Source of the DNA: Cloeon dipterum
Taxonomy: Eukaryota > Arthropoda > Insecta > Ephemeroptera > Baetidae
DNA length: 64,000 nucleotides
Assembly (NCBI RefSeq): GCF_949628265.1
Contig: NC_088786.1
Coordinates: 39,329,681-39,393,680 of the forward strand
Direction: 5' to 3'
This document shows, piece after piece, positions 1 to 11,053 of this stretch (its first letter is position 1; each line of letters starts with the position of its first letter). The translations under genes and the position numbers were made by a program. The notes below the pieces were generated by a model. It was not told where the DNA came from. It did no database searches and saw only the letters and a program-made list of their open reading frames with translations.

Positions 1-279
1 TCCAGCTAGTTTTCTGACCTATTTGATTGCAGTGGCCTATTTAATTTTCCTCGTAGGCTAAATTTTAGTTTGCTACACGTTTTGTGGCCGCCGGCTGATT
101 CAGGGCGCACACAAATTTTATAAAGAGAACGTTATTAATTTATATTAAGTTCTGAGTTCGCTGTTCATTAATTATCGACATATGCTACTGAGGAGATAAA
201 AATTAGGAAAATTAGATTTTATTTTCAACTTGTTTGGCCTATTGAAGTATTGAACCATGATCATGCACCATAATGAAAT
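1..279. other. AT-rich non-coding, nothing recognised
   Basis: I see no convincing exon, repeat arm or RNA gene in this stretch. It may be intergenic or intronic sequence of the gene whose last exon lies at 1,310. Confidence 0.4.
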
Positions 280-1190
280 AACGCTTCTCGTATGAAGTTT
301 TCATTGTTTATATAGTGTGGATAGATACAGGCCAACAATTAAAAATTATTTGAATTGTTGTATGCAATAAGCAGTTAATAACTTGTTCTTTCATTCCCTT
401 ATATTCAAAAAAGTAATTTGCTTCAGTTTATTTTCAAATTTTCTTCAAATTCAAAAATCTGTCCAACAGCGCATAAAAACTCTTAGGGAAACTCATATTT
501 TTGAAGTAATATTAGATTTCAAGTAGGGAGACGGTCCTCACCATGCATTTGAAAAGCATGCTAACTTTGCAGCCACTTATCTAAATAATTTACAGCGCTA
601 CTTTGGTCAATTTTGGCTTCCTGTGAATCAATCCTAAGGGATAAGTGCATGCATAAATTAATGGCATCAAAGCTATTTCTGGATTTTGCAGAATATCAAT
701 CCTCCTTAATCCATAGCTACTTGGTAGTGGAAAAAATCGCGCATATGTCAACAACCAAACGCGAATTTCCTTGTTGCAAGAAAAGGGCAAGAATTATTAT
801 CAATTCAACAGTGAAAATTGGGTAATTGTTGAGCGATGCGCAAATTTACCGCCACCAGGACTGTAAAAGAGGATTGATGCTGAAAAGTCCTGGATAATGC
901 TTGTTGCCAATGCATCAACTCATCCCTTGGGATTACTTGAAACCTAAACTGACCTAAGAAAGATTGTAAATTTTTGAGAAAAAAAGCTGGCAAAGTTATC
1001 ACGTTTTTCTTACGGTAAAACTGTCTCCCTACTTGAAATCTGATTTTATTTCAAAACAAAGTTTATCCCAAAAATTGCCATCCACTGCTGGACAGATCTT
1101 GACGAGAGGAATCGAAATCTGCCAAACAAATGTGGTCAAGCACTGTATATTTTGGAGAAAATCTGAAATATTTTGACTGGAGCAAGGTGA
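280..1190. repeat. Foldback copy of spacer repeat family R6
   Basis: Two diverged arms lie in opposite orientation. The left arm (about 450-730) reads forward and includes 'TTTCAAGTAGGGAGAC'. The right arm (about 830-1,140) holds the reverse complement, 'GTCTCCCTACTTGAAA', and the complement of 'GATTTCGATTCCTCTCGTC'. Single arms of the same family recur in the spacers of the plus-strand LRR genes (16.5, 19.7, 23.1/24.7, 28.4 and 33.9-34.6 kb) and at 52.3 kb. The short reading frames inside are not conserved between copies, so I treat it as a non-coding mobile repeat. Confidence 0.65.
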
Positions 1191-1309
1191 TTTGTTCAGT
1201 ATCAACTATTTCTTGCATCCAACTATTCAAAAATGTTCAATTGTTGCCCTTAATCAATCCACTTTAGCATCAGCAATGTCAACTGATTTTCATTTTTTTC
1301 CTATTTCAG

Positions 1310-1470
1310 AGAGTGTGCAGGCCTCCCGGATGAAAAAGGTTGAAACAGATGAAGAAGGAGGAGGTGGAGAAGAAGGATCAGCGAGGAAGCAGCAGAAAGA
1401 GCTGATGAATGTTCCAGCCGCTGAGAAGGATCAGCTCATGCAGAGGAAGATAACCAAGAAAACCACGTGA
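1310..1470 (+). CDS. Candidate last (or internal) exon of an unidentified plus-strand gene
   Basis: A strong acceptor (long pyrimidine tract ending CTATTTCAG at 1,300-1,309) opens a reading frame of about 53 codons. It is very rich in Lys, Glu, Gln and Gly and runs to a TGA at 1,468-1,470. The overlapping CAC|GTGAGA at 1,467 could instead act as a donor, making it internal. ATTAAA lies about 50 nt downstream (1,516-1,521), as expected for a terminal exon. The composition (low-complexity, charged) suggests a disordered or coiled C-terminal tail. No upstream exon was found in the window, so the rest of the gene would lie to the left. The product is not recognised. Confidence 0.4.
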
Positions 1471-1631
1471 GAAAATTTGTTCATCGACAGACTTGAAAAT
1501 TATTTAGAATATTTCCCCATTAAAGTCTAATATAACCATAAGTTCATATTTAATATTTCAAGAGGGTTGGGCTGGGCACTACAAATCTTTGTTTAAAAAA
1601 CTGCACTGTTCCTGGCTGAGCCCCCACTTTG

Positions 1632-1855
1632 TGCCGAATGCGTCTGCTGCTCGAGGCTAGCTCGAGCTCGTCGAAAAGCTCGGTACGCACTCAAGAAGGG
1701 GTTCCAACCTGGCTCTCTTGCAGGGAGGGTGGTGGTTGTGGTTTCAACCACAAACACCACCCTCCTTGCCAAGGTTAGAGCGCGAGAGCCAGGTCAGAAT
1801 CTCTCTCGAGCGCGAACCGAGCCCTTCGACGAGCTCGAGCAGCAGATGCTTAGTC
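1632..1855. repeat. GC-rich hairpin (MITE-like), about 220 bp
   Basis: The left arm holds 'GTCTGCTGCTCGAG' and 'GAGCTCGTCGAA'. The right arm holds the complements 'TTCGACGAGCTCGAGCAGCAGA'-like sequence near 1,825-1,848. The arms continue inward through 'CCAACCTGGCTCTC' against 'GAGAGCCAGGT' to a loop at 'GGTTTCAACC' near 1,740-1,750. GC content is much higher than in the flanks. It is probably a small non-autonomous foldback transposon; no family is recognised. Confidence 0.7.
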
Positions 1856-2112
1856 GGTTCAATTTACTATAAGTAATTAAATGAGCAGACCTAGTAATTG
1901 GAAACTAATTTTAATAGAATTTGTATGTTATTATCGTAAAATCCACTATACTATGCTCAAGTTTTTAAACTTTGATGCCCTTGTTCTAGTTAAATGGAGT
2001 AAAAAAATTATTTTATGTGACACTATATGTATGAATATTTGTAATTATATCATAAAATGTTTATAATTTGCTGCAAATAAATATATTAAACGCAAATTAA
2101 AGTGTAGTTTCA

Positions 2113-2277
2113 ACTCGTTCCAAACCCGTGTCAACTCGTGACTCGTTCCCAAATCACGTGATTTGACACGAGACTTCACACGTGTCTATCTCGTGGTAGA
2201 CACGTGTTTCAAGACACGTGAACTCGTGGCAAAAACCACGAGTTTTTCACGTGTCTACCACGTGATTTTTCTCGTAG
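2113..2277. repeat. Array of CACGTG / CTCGTG palindromes
   Basis: Six perfect CACGTG hexamers lie in 110 bp (2155, 2179, 2201, 2215, 2248, 2259), mixed with CTCGTG/CACGAG variants and arranged so that neighbouring units pair with one another. The array stops directly against the truncated LRR copy that starts at about 2,281. It could be a satellite-like foldback element or a cluster of bHLH (E-box) sites; sequence alone does not decide. Confidence 0.7.
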
Positions 2278-2280
2278 GGA

Positions 2281-2821
2281 CCGCGGGGAATTTGGAATGA
2301 ACTCAGCAGGATGAAGACGTTGCAGAGGGTGTGGATTGCTCGCTACCGTTTAGCCCACTGCGACATGATCGGACTGTGCCAACAACTGCCCAACCTGGAG
2401 GTCCTTTCAGTCCTAGTCGAGTGGGTTGTCCGGCATAATCTTTGGACCATCGACCCGCACTGCAAACTCCGTGCCTTGTACTTGACATTCAGCGTGGTTG
2501 GAAGGTTTGTTTGTTTGTTTTTTTAATTAAACGCGTTGAATATTTTCTATAATAATTGTAATTAACAGCAATAAGGTTGGCCTCTCGAAACTCTTGGAGC
2601 CGCCCAACCTGGAAACTGTGTTTTTGACCAACTTGAAAGTGTCCAAGGAAGAGTTGACGAAGACGGCAAAGTTGGTGGAACAAGAGTCGATACTCAATCG
2701 TATCTCGATGATTGTTCTGAGAATGGACAGAAATACCAGATGGCATGAGATCAAAGAAGGCGAAAAATTCGTAAATACGGTGCTTCGTTTAAGGGAATCT
2801 CATGCCTCTCTGGAATTTTAA
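2281..2821 (+). pseudogene. P0: truncated, internally deleted LRR-family copy
   Basis: Two exons can be read: about 2,281-2,504 and 2,569-2,821 (stop TAA), joined by a 64-nt GT-AG intron in the same phase 2 as the last introns of the neighbours. The first exon begins in the middle of the LRR core (MKTL..., then LCQQLPNLEVL). It then jumps to sequence matching the end of the next exon of intact members, so several LRRs are missing. The last exon keeps the family signature (EPPNLETVFLTNLKVSKEEL, then KLVEQESIL). There is no start codon or N-terminal exon. It is best read as a 5'-truncated relic lying convergently to M1. Expression of the remaining frame cannot be excluded. Confidence 0.7.
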
Positions 2822-3426
2822 AAACTGCTGAAAAGGGCAGTGATAGCCTGGGAGAAAGGATTAAAAGTAGAACTTTTATTTAAGATATTTAATATGTGCA
2901 CGAAACAAAAATAGTTATGGCAACTATGGATTTTTGGGAACGGAAACTGGATTTGTCGAGTTTTAAATTAATATACAAACAGCTATTTTGAGCTCCTTGT
3001 CTGTAAAATGCAGCACAATAAATTTAAAACTTCGTAAGCAACGTAATTTAATTTTCTTTTTTATTTTAAATCCTAATTCCTATAATTTAATATTTTTAAT
3101 TTTGTTCAAGAGAAAGGATGCAAGAGTCTGAACGTAAAAATACCTTCAAATGTTGTTCCTACCGCAGAAAAATGAAATAAAGGCCTGTTAAAAAATACGA
3201 CATCTTCAATTTAGCTGTGTCAAATATTTTTATTTCAAAAGCTAGTTTGTAGCATCTTGGCTTAATCAATCAAATAAACCCACAAAACATTTCTAGCTCT
3301 AACTATTTACACTAATTTTCCCTAAAACATTAAACTTCCACAAAAAAAAATTGATCTTGAAATTTTACAATTTCACTCCCTTAAATTGTACGTAGCGTAT
3401 CAGCATTTCACTTCGTTTTTGACAAA
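2822..3426. other. Convergent intergenic region between P0 and M1
   Basis: AT-rich. It has AATAAA-type signals on both strands (for example near 3,016 and 3,175 plus, and TTTATT near 3,228 for the minus strand) that could end the two convergent genes. No gene or repeat is seen. Confidence 0.4.
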
Positions 3427-5840
3427 TTACAAGTATACAGCGATCGAGGCTTCAGGCCTCCAGGAACGCAAATTTGCGTCAAAATGCTGTCTTAATAATC
3501 TATGCTGGATTGGAGCATTTTTAGGCTCAACGGCAGATACATCCAAAAGGAACGATTTGAGTTTGGACAAGATTTTTCCGTTTCGAACCAGATTGTTCGT
3601 GAGCTCCAACTCGGTCATCGAGACCTTGAAACCCTTCAACATAACTGTCTCCAGGTGTGGCTGCAGCATCAGGTCTGAGAGGGGTAGATCTCTCTTGAGT
3701 GCCCTGAATAAAATAAATAAATAGAGAGGAATTCACTAGTTGTTTGAAGACGCCAACACATGGCGCCACCGTATACTTTCGAGATAAATTTAATTTTACG
3801 GCTTTTCCGCTGCGATTTCAGATTTAATCCTGCTACTATGCATTCTTCACTTGATATGCTTTTTTTGACGTGCTGATAACCAAAATTGGTTCAGCCATTC
3901 GCCGTAGAAACGTTGGAAAATATTTTTTATTTCAAAAAATAGTTTTTCACGATTCTACGGCGATTGGCTGGACTGATTTTGGTTTTTAGCACGTCAAAAG
4001 AAAGCAAATTAATTGAATAATGCAAAATAGCTAGATTGAGTCTGAAATCGCAGCGGAAGTGCCTTAAAATCTAAAGTATACGGTGGCGCCATCTGTTGGC
4101 GGCTTCGAACACTGGTGTATTCGTTAATTATTTAAATTAAAATCCTACCCTGGGCGCAGACTCAACTTGAGCTCCTTGACGGTGGACTTCAGGTTGTTGT
4201 ACCAACGAGAGTCGAAGGTAAAGCTTTTAACTCTCCGCACGGACAGCGACTCCAGTTTCGGACAGAGTTGGTAGATCATTTCCAGTTTCAATTCCATGTC
4301 ACTACCCTGACCATTCTCTGGCGCCAAAGACAGGGATTTCAGGTTTTTGCCGCAAGCCATCAGGAACAGTCGAAGGATCAGGTGCGAATCCAAGTTGATG
4401 AATTTCAGGCTGTTCAATTTTTTCAGTCCCATCAGGATTGGCAAATTAGACTCATCGCCGTTTGGTAGGCTCACGTATCCATTTGCCCATTTCACCTGAA
4501 ATATGTTTAAATATATTTTAAAGGCTTATTTGACGAAGTTTTTGAGCACACCAATCGATTCCTGAGGGTCGAATTAGGTAAAGTAGATGTTTTTCCGACC
4601 AAAAAGTTCAGCGTGACGTGCGAACTATTTTTCCCGCCAAAACATTATGAATGTATTTGTGAGAACTGCGCATGCGTCAGAGCTGGCTGGATGTGACAAA
4701 GAATTCATTCGTACTGGCGGCCTCTCTGCAAGTGCTCAAACTAGCTCTCACGCATGCGCAGTTCTCGCATTCATATTGTTTTGGCGGGAAAAAAGTTCTT
4801 ACGTTGCGCGGCACGTTTTGGTCGGAAAAAACATCCACTTTACCTAATTCGACCCTCAGGAATCGATTGGTGGGCTCAGAAACTTCGTCAAAGACGATCT
4901 TTAAATGAATTTAAAAAATATTAACTCGTACACAGAGAGATCTGACTCGTGGGAATTTTTTCAGAGATACGGATTCCAATTCGCGCAGGTTGCTAATGAT
5001 GAAATCCAAGTGGCGGATTCTCGATTTTTTCTTCTGATCGCGGCAAGCCTGGATCATATCCAGGAAGACGTCAGGGGGTCCGGCGGCCTCCAGGTTTGGC
5101 AGATTCTTGATGCAGCAGAAGGTCAGGGCTTTTACAAATTCGGCACAGGTCCAAAACGAGGTGAACCGAAACTCGGACAGTTGGCGGAAACTTTTCTTGA
5201 ATGTGGTCAGAAATTCAGGCGTTTGCATGCTTTCCAAGGACTGGGCAGCGATTCTCACGTAGATTTTGCGCAAGGAAGGCATTTCCCAGCACAACGCCAT
5301 CAATTCAGAGAGGATGAAGCCGAAACTGCAGATTTCCAGCTCTTTCAACTTGCGCAACTTGAGGAATTCGTACAGAACCTCCGGCTGCAATAGCGGAGGA
5401 TTTGGACGGTCTTCTCCTTCCTTCTTGATGGCTTTTAATTTTTTTGCCTTGTCCAAAACCAATTCTATAACCTAAAACTGTATATATTAATTATCAGGAT
5501 TAGGGAAAAAGATAAAAAAATTACCTCTATCACAAAGCTTGGATTTGACGAATACAAGTTGTTGATCCTGTCGAAACTGAAGGACTTCGTCTTGCTACTA
5601 ATCAAAAGGGACAGAATCAGTTTCACGTGGGCAGCATCGCAACTGTCAGGGGAAGTCAATTGGCCGAGAAACTCTTCCAATTCTCGCTCACGCAGAGCTT
5701 GCGCTGAAATTCGGGAAATTCGAGCTCGATTATTGCGAGAGAATGAATTTAAAAAGACTCCCTACTTACGCATTCGGTCCAAAAACTCGATGTATTCTTT
5801 TAGGCAACTGCAAAGATTGTTTCCCGGACCCATATACATC
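3427..5840 (-). CDS. M1: intracellular LRR-family protein, possibly with a broken start
   Basis: Exons from the 5' end: about 5840-5770, 5703-5525, 5471-4932, 4495-4149, 3703-3427. All introns are GT-AG and phases agree from exon 2 to the stop. The protein is about 470 residues. Exon 2 is an N-terminal helical region (EEFLGQL...). Exon 3 holds LRRs (KLRKLKELEI, CWEMPSLRKI). Exon 4 has further LRRs (LCPKLESLSV). Exon 5 has the family C-terminal block (QPHLETVMLKGFKVS). The exon-1 frame that matches the other members has no ATG. The ATG at 5,840 would be in frame only if a run of four A (on the minus strand) were one base shorter. Either the copy is decaying or the assembly has a homopolymer error. 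Two foldback elements sit in its introns (3,734-4,117 and 4,523-4,899). It is the most divergent and most GC-rich of the M genes. Confidence 0.7.
3734..4117. repeat. Foldback MITE family R1, copy 1 (in last intron of M1)
   Basis: The ends read CACTAGT...GAAGACGCCAACA and TGTTGGCGGCTTCGAACACTGGTG. Inverted inner blocks include 'TTCCGCTGCGATTTCAGA', 'GACGTGCTGA' and 'CGCCGTAGAAACGTTGGAAAA' against 'CACGATTCTACGGCGATTGG'. Related copies lie at 37,593, 47,022 and 48,346. The ends of this copy are shorter than in copies 2 and 3. Confidence 0.85.
4523..4899. repeat. Foldback MITE family R2a, copy 1 (in an M1 intron)
   Basis: A 377-bp element flanked by direct repeats TTTAAA (4517-4522 and 4900-4905). 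The terminal inverted repeats run inward through TTGACGAAGTTT, CACCAATCGATTCCTGAGGG and TTTTGGCGGGAA. The centre holds inverted TGCGCATGCG motifs. A second copy with the same target duplication lies at 57,599-57,979. Confidence 0.88.
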
Positions 5841-6884
5841 TTTCCGCAGCAGCTACGAAAAATAATCGGAAAGGATCATGGCTTTCTATTCCTCTGCATA
5901 GAAATCAGTTCGTCCAGCGCTTGAGAAGTATTCTGAAAAATTTGTGCATTGCTGAATTATTTGCGTTCTTTTCGAATATTTATGAATTCATCATCTTATT
6001 CTTATCAAACATAACATAAATTCTTGCGGTGGGGAATTTCTTTCTGGCTCGTTAAATATTTTAGACATTTAAAGAAGAGTACGGGAAATTCCTGACTTAT
6101 AAATCTTTCCAGGATTGATTTATGAGATCCTAAATAGGAATTTTGGAACAAATTTTTGACATTTTTGCCTCCTTTCTTGGTGATTGTGAAAATAAAACGC
6201 GTAAAATTATTAAAAAAAAATAGAAATTGTATTTTTGGTGCTTCTATAGGCCCAAGGAACTTGGAATTGCTTTTAAAATATTCTTTTCTTAAATCAAGAC
6301 AGCTGAAACCATCATTTAAGAAGTGAATGTTTAATGTCATGGAAATAAAAAAGAAATTCTTGTTTATTGATGGTTATTTCGATGGTCAAATCAAAATTTA
6401 TCATGCGGCTTCTTCTAAGTAAGAAGGTTTGCTATGAAAATTACAACTTAGATGATTTTCCGCCATATTGTCTTTAAATCCGGGGTAATTAAACGAGACA
6501 CGAACATTAATGCACATTTTGGTGGAAGCTGGCCATAGCCACGGTCTAAAAGATACGTTTTTTTTCGAAAAATATTTCCAATAATTCCTGAGGAATTAGA
6601 TTTGCTAATTGTAAGGGAAAATCAGTACAAATAATTGAAATTAATTGTTACTTACTAAATTAATTTAAGAAATTTTAATTTCGAATCAAAACATCATGTT
6701 ACAGGGGTAGAATATGTTTATTTTTTAAGTTATACATATATATATACACACTTGATTTCAAACTTGGAGCAGGGTTTGTTTTCTAGAGAAAAAAATAAAC
6801 AGCTGCAGTCAGCGAGCAACTGAAAGTTCCTAGCGAATTTTTATCAACCAACTTTGAGAAAACAAGTGCTTTTAAGAAAAATCT
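5841..6884. other. Intergenic region between M1 and M2
   Basis: AT-rich. The block at about 6,690-6,870 (holding AACAGCTGCAGTCAG and TTTTTATCAACC) is repeated downstream of M3 at about 9,121-9,300. This shows that M2 and M3 were duplicated together with their 3' flanks. No other gene is seen. Confidence 0.5.
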
Positions 6885-8601
6885 TTATGTACAAGCATGC
6901 ATCGAATCCTCTAGTTCAATAATTTGGAACGCAATCGAAGCCCGTGGACGCATAATCTGCAATTCGCTTTTCAGATTCTGGCCTGCTTTTTTAATCACGC
7001 TTTCCAAAGCTGTTGATCCACTTACTTTTACTGTTAACTCGAAGCTTTGGATTCGGCGCAAGATTTTCTTCTGTTTCACCAAATCCACAGTCTTCAGCAG
7101 CTCTTTCCTTGAAACGGGTGCGAAATGTATTAAGACTGTATCGACATTTGGGGGCGCTAAAAGGTCAGCAAGACGAACTTCAGCACTGTGTGGACAAGAT
7201 ATATTAACTGATATACTTTCTTCAACAGAATTAGTTTTATCTCTTACCATGCATCTCTATCAAATACTATTCCTAGATCTTTAAGATTCGTGAAATCTTT
7301 CATGGAGACGTTTCTGAAGCCGAGAATGAATGTGAAATGAAGAAAGTTCAGATTTGGACACAATTCTTGGACTTTTCTCAGACTGTTATTGATTTCTCTC
7401 GCTTCTTGTTTGTAGTTTAAATGTAGACCGTACAACCTGTTGCCGTAAGATTTCAAGAAAAGCTCAAAATACTCATCAGATTCCAAATCAGTGAACATTA
7501 GATTTTTCAACTTTTTGAATTTCTGCAGCAGGTGTAATTTGGTTTGTTCAATCGGGCGGTATTGGTAGTTACCACCAAAATCAATCTGAAAATCGAAGGA
7601 ATTGCGGTTCTAAATTTAATTTAGTTTAATTTTAAGCATTCTCACCCAAAGTCTAACAGTAAGAGATAAATTGTTGACTTGACGATCTAGATTTGTGTCA
7701 AATTGTTTCATCTTTATCATCAAAAGTTTATTTTGTGACATTTTCCTCGTCATCGAGTCTATGCAAAGCGGTGTCATATCAATAAAGAAATTCGGATCAC
7801 CGACATATTGCAAGTTCAGCAGATTCTTCAAACAGTACATCGTCAGTTCTTTCTGAAAGAATTCCCCAAAGCCATCATTTGTCCAAAGAGAAGAGAAGTA
7901 AAATGTTTTCAACTGTCCGAAACTTTTGTTAAATTTTTTGACCAAGCCTGGATCCTGGCTTGGGAATAATCGGCTCTTAGGATAAATTTTCAAGATGAGA
8001 GTTCTCAGGCAGGTCATTTCTTGACACATTGCCAAAAGGTCTTCCAGGGTGAAATAGTATACGTCTATATTTATCTCTTCCAGTGTCTTCATCTTGCCGA
8101 TTTCAGACCACATCACTTGCTCCATTTTCAAAGGTGGGCTCTCGTTATTTTCCCTGATGATCAGGAACGCAGCAATTTTGGTGGCATTCGAGGCGAAAAT
8201 ATTCAGAACCTATACTTAATAATAAATGCTGGTTAAAAGAATTTATTTTTAAGTCGAAACATACCTTCAATGCAAACCAAGGCTCGGATGGATACAAGCT
8301 TAAAATTCGCTCGAAATTTATGTGTTTAATATCAGAACAGATTAGTTTCGAGAAAACCCTTAATGCATTTGACGGGGAGACTTCGTTGCCATATTCCAAA
8401 AAAGTTTTAATTTTCTCCTCCAGCTCAATCTGATGGTTAAAATGTGCTAAAATTCATTAGATTATAAATAAATGCGGATCAGTTGAATATAATATAGCTA
8501 AACTTACGGTTTGATTCTATATGTTTTATGTACGAATCAAAGCTCACTCTTTGGTCATCTTTTAAATCCAAGCCTTTCGTTTTCCGTTCCAAATCTTCCA
8601 T
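6885..8601 (-). CDS. M2: intracellular LRR-family protein (492 aa)
   Basis: Five exons: 8601-8508, 8446-8265, 8209-7646, 7585-7248, 7185-6885. All have GT-AG borders and phases 1, 0, 0, 2, giving an open frame of 492 codons plus stop. Residues 1-92 are a charged, helical N-terminus (MEDLERKTKGLD). Residues 93-280 carry irregular LRRs (KMKTLEEINID, CQEMTCLRTL). Residues 281-393 add LRRs (KKLKNLMFTDL, LCPNLNFLHF). The C-terminal 100 residues hold the family block (APPNVDTVLIHFAPVS, LVKQKKILRRI). There is no signal peptide or membrane helix. M2 and M3 are sister tandem copies; M2 ends about 11 codons later, with an extra acidic tail. The start is the ATG at the conserved position shared by M3 and M4. 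The biochemical role is unknown; LRR folds usually bind other proteins. Confidence 0.85.
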
Positions 8602-9373
8602 TTTTTCACTAAACGAGAGACATCCCTCACAAACAGTCTGGCGGATCCTCTCGAGTTTGCGGTCTTTAGTAAATATCTGAACTGAATCTATCGATATTTT
8701 GGCATTAGGATTCTTCTCGATGCACCAACAAAGTTTTGGAATACTTAAACTACTCCATTCCTGTTCTTGCATTCCAAGAATGAAATATATTCATCGTGTT
8801 TAAAATATCCAAAGATATCCATCCCCAGATTCACGGCTTAGATTGTTGAAGTTCCATTCCTGAAGAGGCTGAATTCCTAATTTCTTCACGCTCACTCGTC
8901 CCAAGAATGTCCACATTTCTCTTGCAGAACATTTTTCCTCAACAAAATTTTTTTACAGAGCATCGCACCTAAAAAAGCTCCAGAATTTCAAGCTTGACAA
9001 AATTCTTGTTTTATATTTTAAATTGATTTCCTTTCATGTTTCTACAGCTGTAGGCAAACTTATCGTTTATGAGCATTGAAATTGGTTTTGATATAACCTT
9101 AAAAATGACTTGATTTAATTTCGAAACAAAACATCATTTTACAGAGGAGAGAAATGTTTTTTTTTATTAAAGTTATAAACACACTTGATTTCAAACTGAG
9201 AGCAGGGTTCATTTTCTAGATAAAAGAAAAAAAACAGCTGCAGTCAGAGGATTAGAAAGTTCCTAGTGAATTTTTATCAACCCACATTGAGAAAACTAGT
9301 TTAATCTATCATAAGTGTGCTTTGTACAAATTATTTTATTTACAAGCATGCATCGAATCCTCTCTACTTAAAT
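8602..9373. other. Intergenic region between M2 and M3, with shared upstream block
   Basis: It holds the 5' flank of M2 and the 3' flank of M3. The stretch at about 8,850-8,970 (with TGTCCACATTTCTCTTGCAG) is repeated upstream of M4 at about 13,670-13,790, so it may be a promoter or 5' leader shared by M genes. The poly(A) signal AATAAA of M3 reads on the minus strand near 9,338-9,343. Confidence 0.5.
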
Positions 9374-11053
9374 TCATACAATTTGGAACGCAATCGAAGC
9401 GTGTGGACGCATAATTTGCAATAGCTTTTTCAGCTCCTCGCCTGCTTTTTTAATCGCTTTGTCCAAAGCTGTTGATCCACGTGTTTTTACTTTTAATTCA
9501 AAGTAATATACATCACACAAGATTTGCTTTTGTTTCACCAAATCCAGAGTCTTCAGTAGCTCTTTCCTTGTAACACGCGCGAAATTTATGCAGACTGAAT
9601 ACAGATTTGGCGGTGCGAAAAGGTCAGCAAGAGGGACTTCAGCACTGTGTGGAAAAGACAAATAAAATTAACTTATCGCTCTTCAGTAGAATTTGGTAAA
9701 TTCCCACCTTGCATCATGAGAAAATATTATTCGTAGATCTTTGAGATTCGTGAAATCTTTCATGGAGACGTTTCTGAAGCCAAGAATGTTTGTGAAATGA
9801 AGAAGGTCCAGTTTTGGACACAATTCCTGAATATTTTTGAGACAGTTGAATTCTGTCGCTTCTTGTTTGTAGTTTAAAAATAGACAAGTCAGCCTTTTCC
9901 CGTAAGATGTCAAGAAAAGCTCCAAATACTTTTCAGATGTCAAATCAGTGAATACGAGGACATTCAACTTTTTGAATTGCTGCAGCAGGTGTAATTTTGT
10001 TTGTTCAATTCGGCGGTATGTGTAATTACCACCAAAATCAATCTGAAAATCGAAAGAATTGCAGTTCTAAATTTGATTTAGTTTAATTTTAAACATTCTC
10101 ACCCAAAGTCTATCAATAAGTGGTAAATTATTGACTTGACGAGCTGGTTCTGCTTCAAATTGTTCCATCAGTATCATCAAAAATTGATTTTGGGACATTT
10201 TCCTCATCTCCGTGTCTGTGCAAAGCGGTGTCATGTCAATAAAGAAGTGCGGATCACCGACTTCTTGCAAGTTCAGCAGCTTCTTGACACAGAACAATGT
10301 TAGTTCTTTCTGAAAGAATTCCCCAAAGCCATCATTTGTCCAAAGACAGGAGAAGTTAAATTTTTGTAACTGTCCGAAACTTTTGTTAAATTTTTTAGGC
10401 AAGCTTGGATCCTGGTCAGGGGGTTGTCTCTCAGGAAAAATTTTCACGACAAGTTTTCTAAGGCAGATCAATTTTTGACACATTGCCAAAAGGTCTTCCA
10501 GGGTGAAATGGTATACGTCTATGTTTATCTCTTCCAATGTCTTCATCTTGCTGATTTCAGACCACATCTTCTGCTCCATTTTCAAAGGTGGGCTCTGGTT
10601 ATTTTCCCTGATGATCAGGAACGTAGCAATTTTGGTGGCATTCGAGGCGAAAATATTCAGAGCCTAATCTCAATATATAAATGCTGGTTAAAAGAATTAA
10701 GTCGAAACATACCTTCAATGCAAACCAAGGCTCGGATGGATACAAGCTTAAAATTCGTTCGAAATTTACGCGTGTTATATCAGAATCAGAGCAGATTATT
10801 TTCGAGAAAACTCTTTCTGCATTTAATGGGGAGACTTGGTTGCCATGTTCCGACAAAGTTTCGATGAACTTCTCCAACTCAGTTTGATGGTCAATATGCG
10901 CTGAAAGTCATTAGATTAAAAATACAAACGGAGTTGACTATGAAGTCAAATTAACTCACGATTTGATTCTAAATATATCATGTACAAATCGAGGCGGAGA
11001 TTTTCGCCGTCTCCTAAATCCAAGCCTTTTGTTTTCCGTTCCAAATCTTCCAT
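9374..11053 (-). CDS. M3: intracellular LRR-family protein (482 aa)
   Basis: Five exons: 11053-10960, 10900-10713, 10663-10103, 10042-9708, 9644-9374. Phases match M2 (1, 0, 0, 2) and the joined frame is open for 482 codons. It begins MEDLERKTKGLD and ends ...ASIAFQIV. LRR-like strands are seen in exon 3 (KMKTLEEINIDVYHFTLEDL, then LICLRKLVVKI) and exon 4 (KKLNVLVFTDL, LCPKLDLLHF). The last exon keeps FAPPNLYSVCINF and LVKQKQIL. It differs from M2 by in-frame indels (two extra codons in exon 2, one fewer in exon 3, one fewer in exon 4), which points to coding constraint. It is very close to M2, so the duplication is fairly recent. Confidence 0.85.

Noticed and set aside
4905..5393. 162-codon plus-strand frame
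   Set aside because: It is exactly antisense to exon 3 of M1, whose frame is conserved with M2-M5; a shadow.
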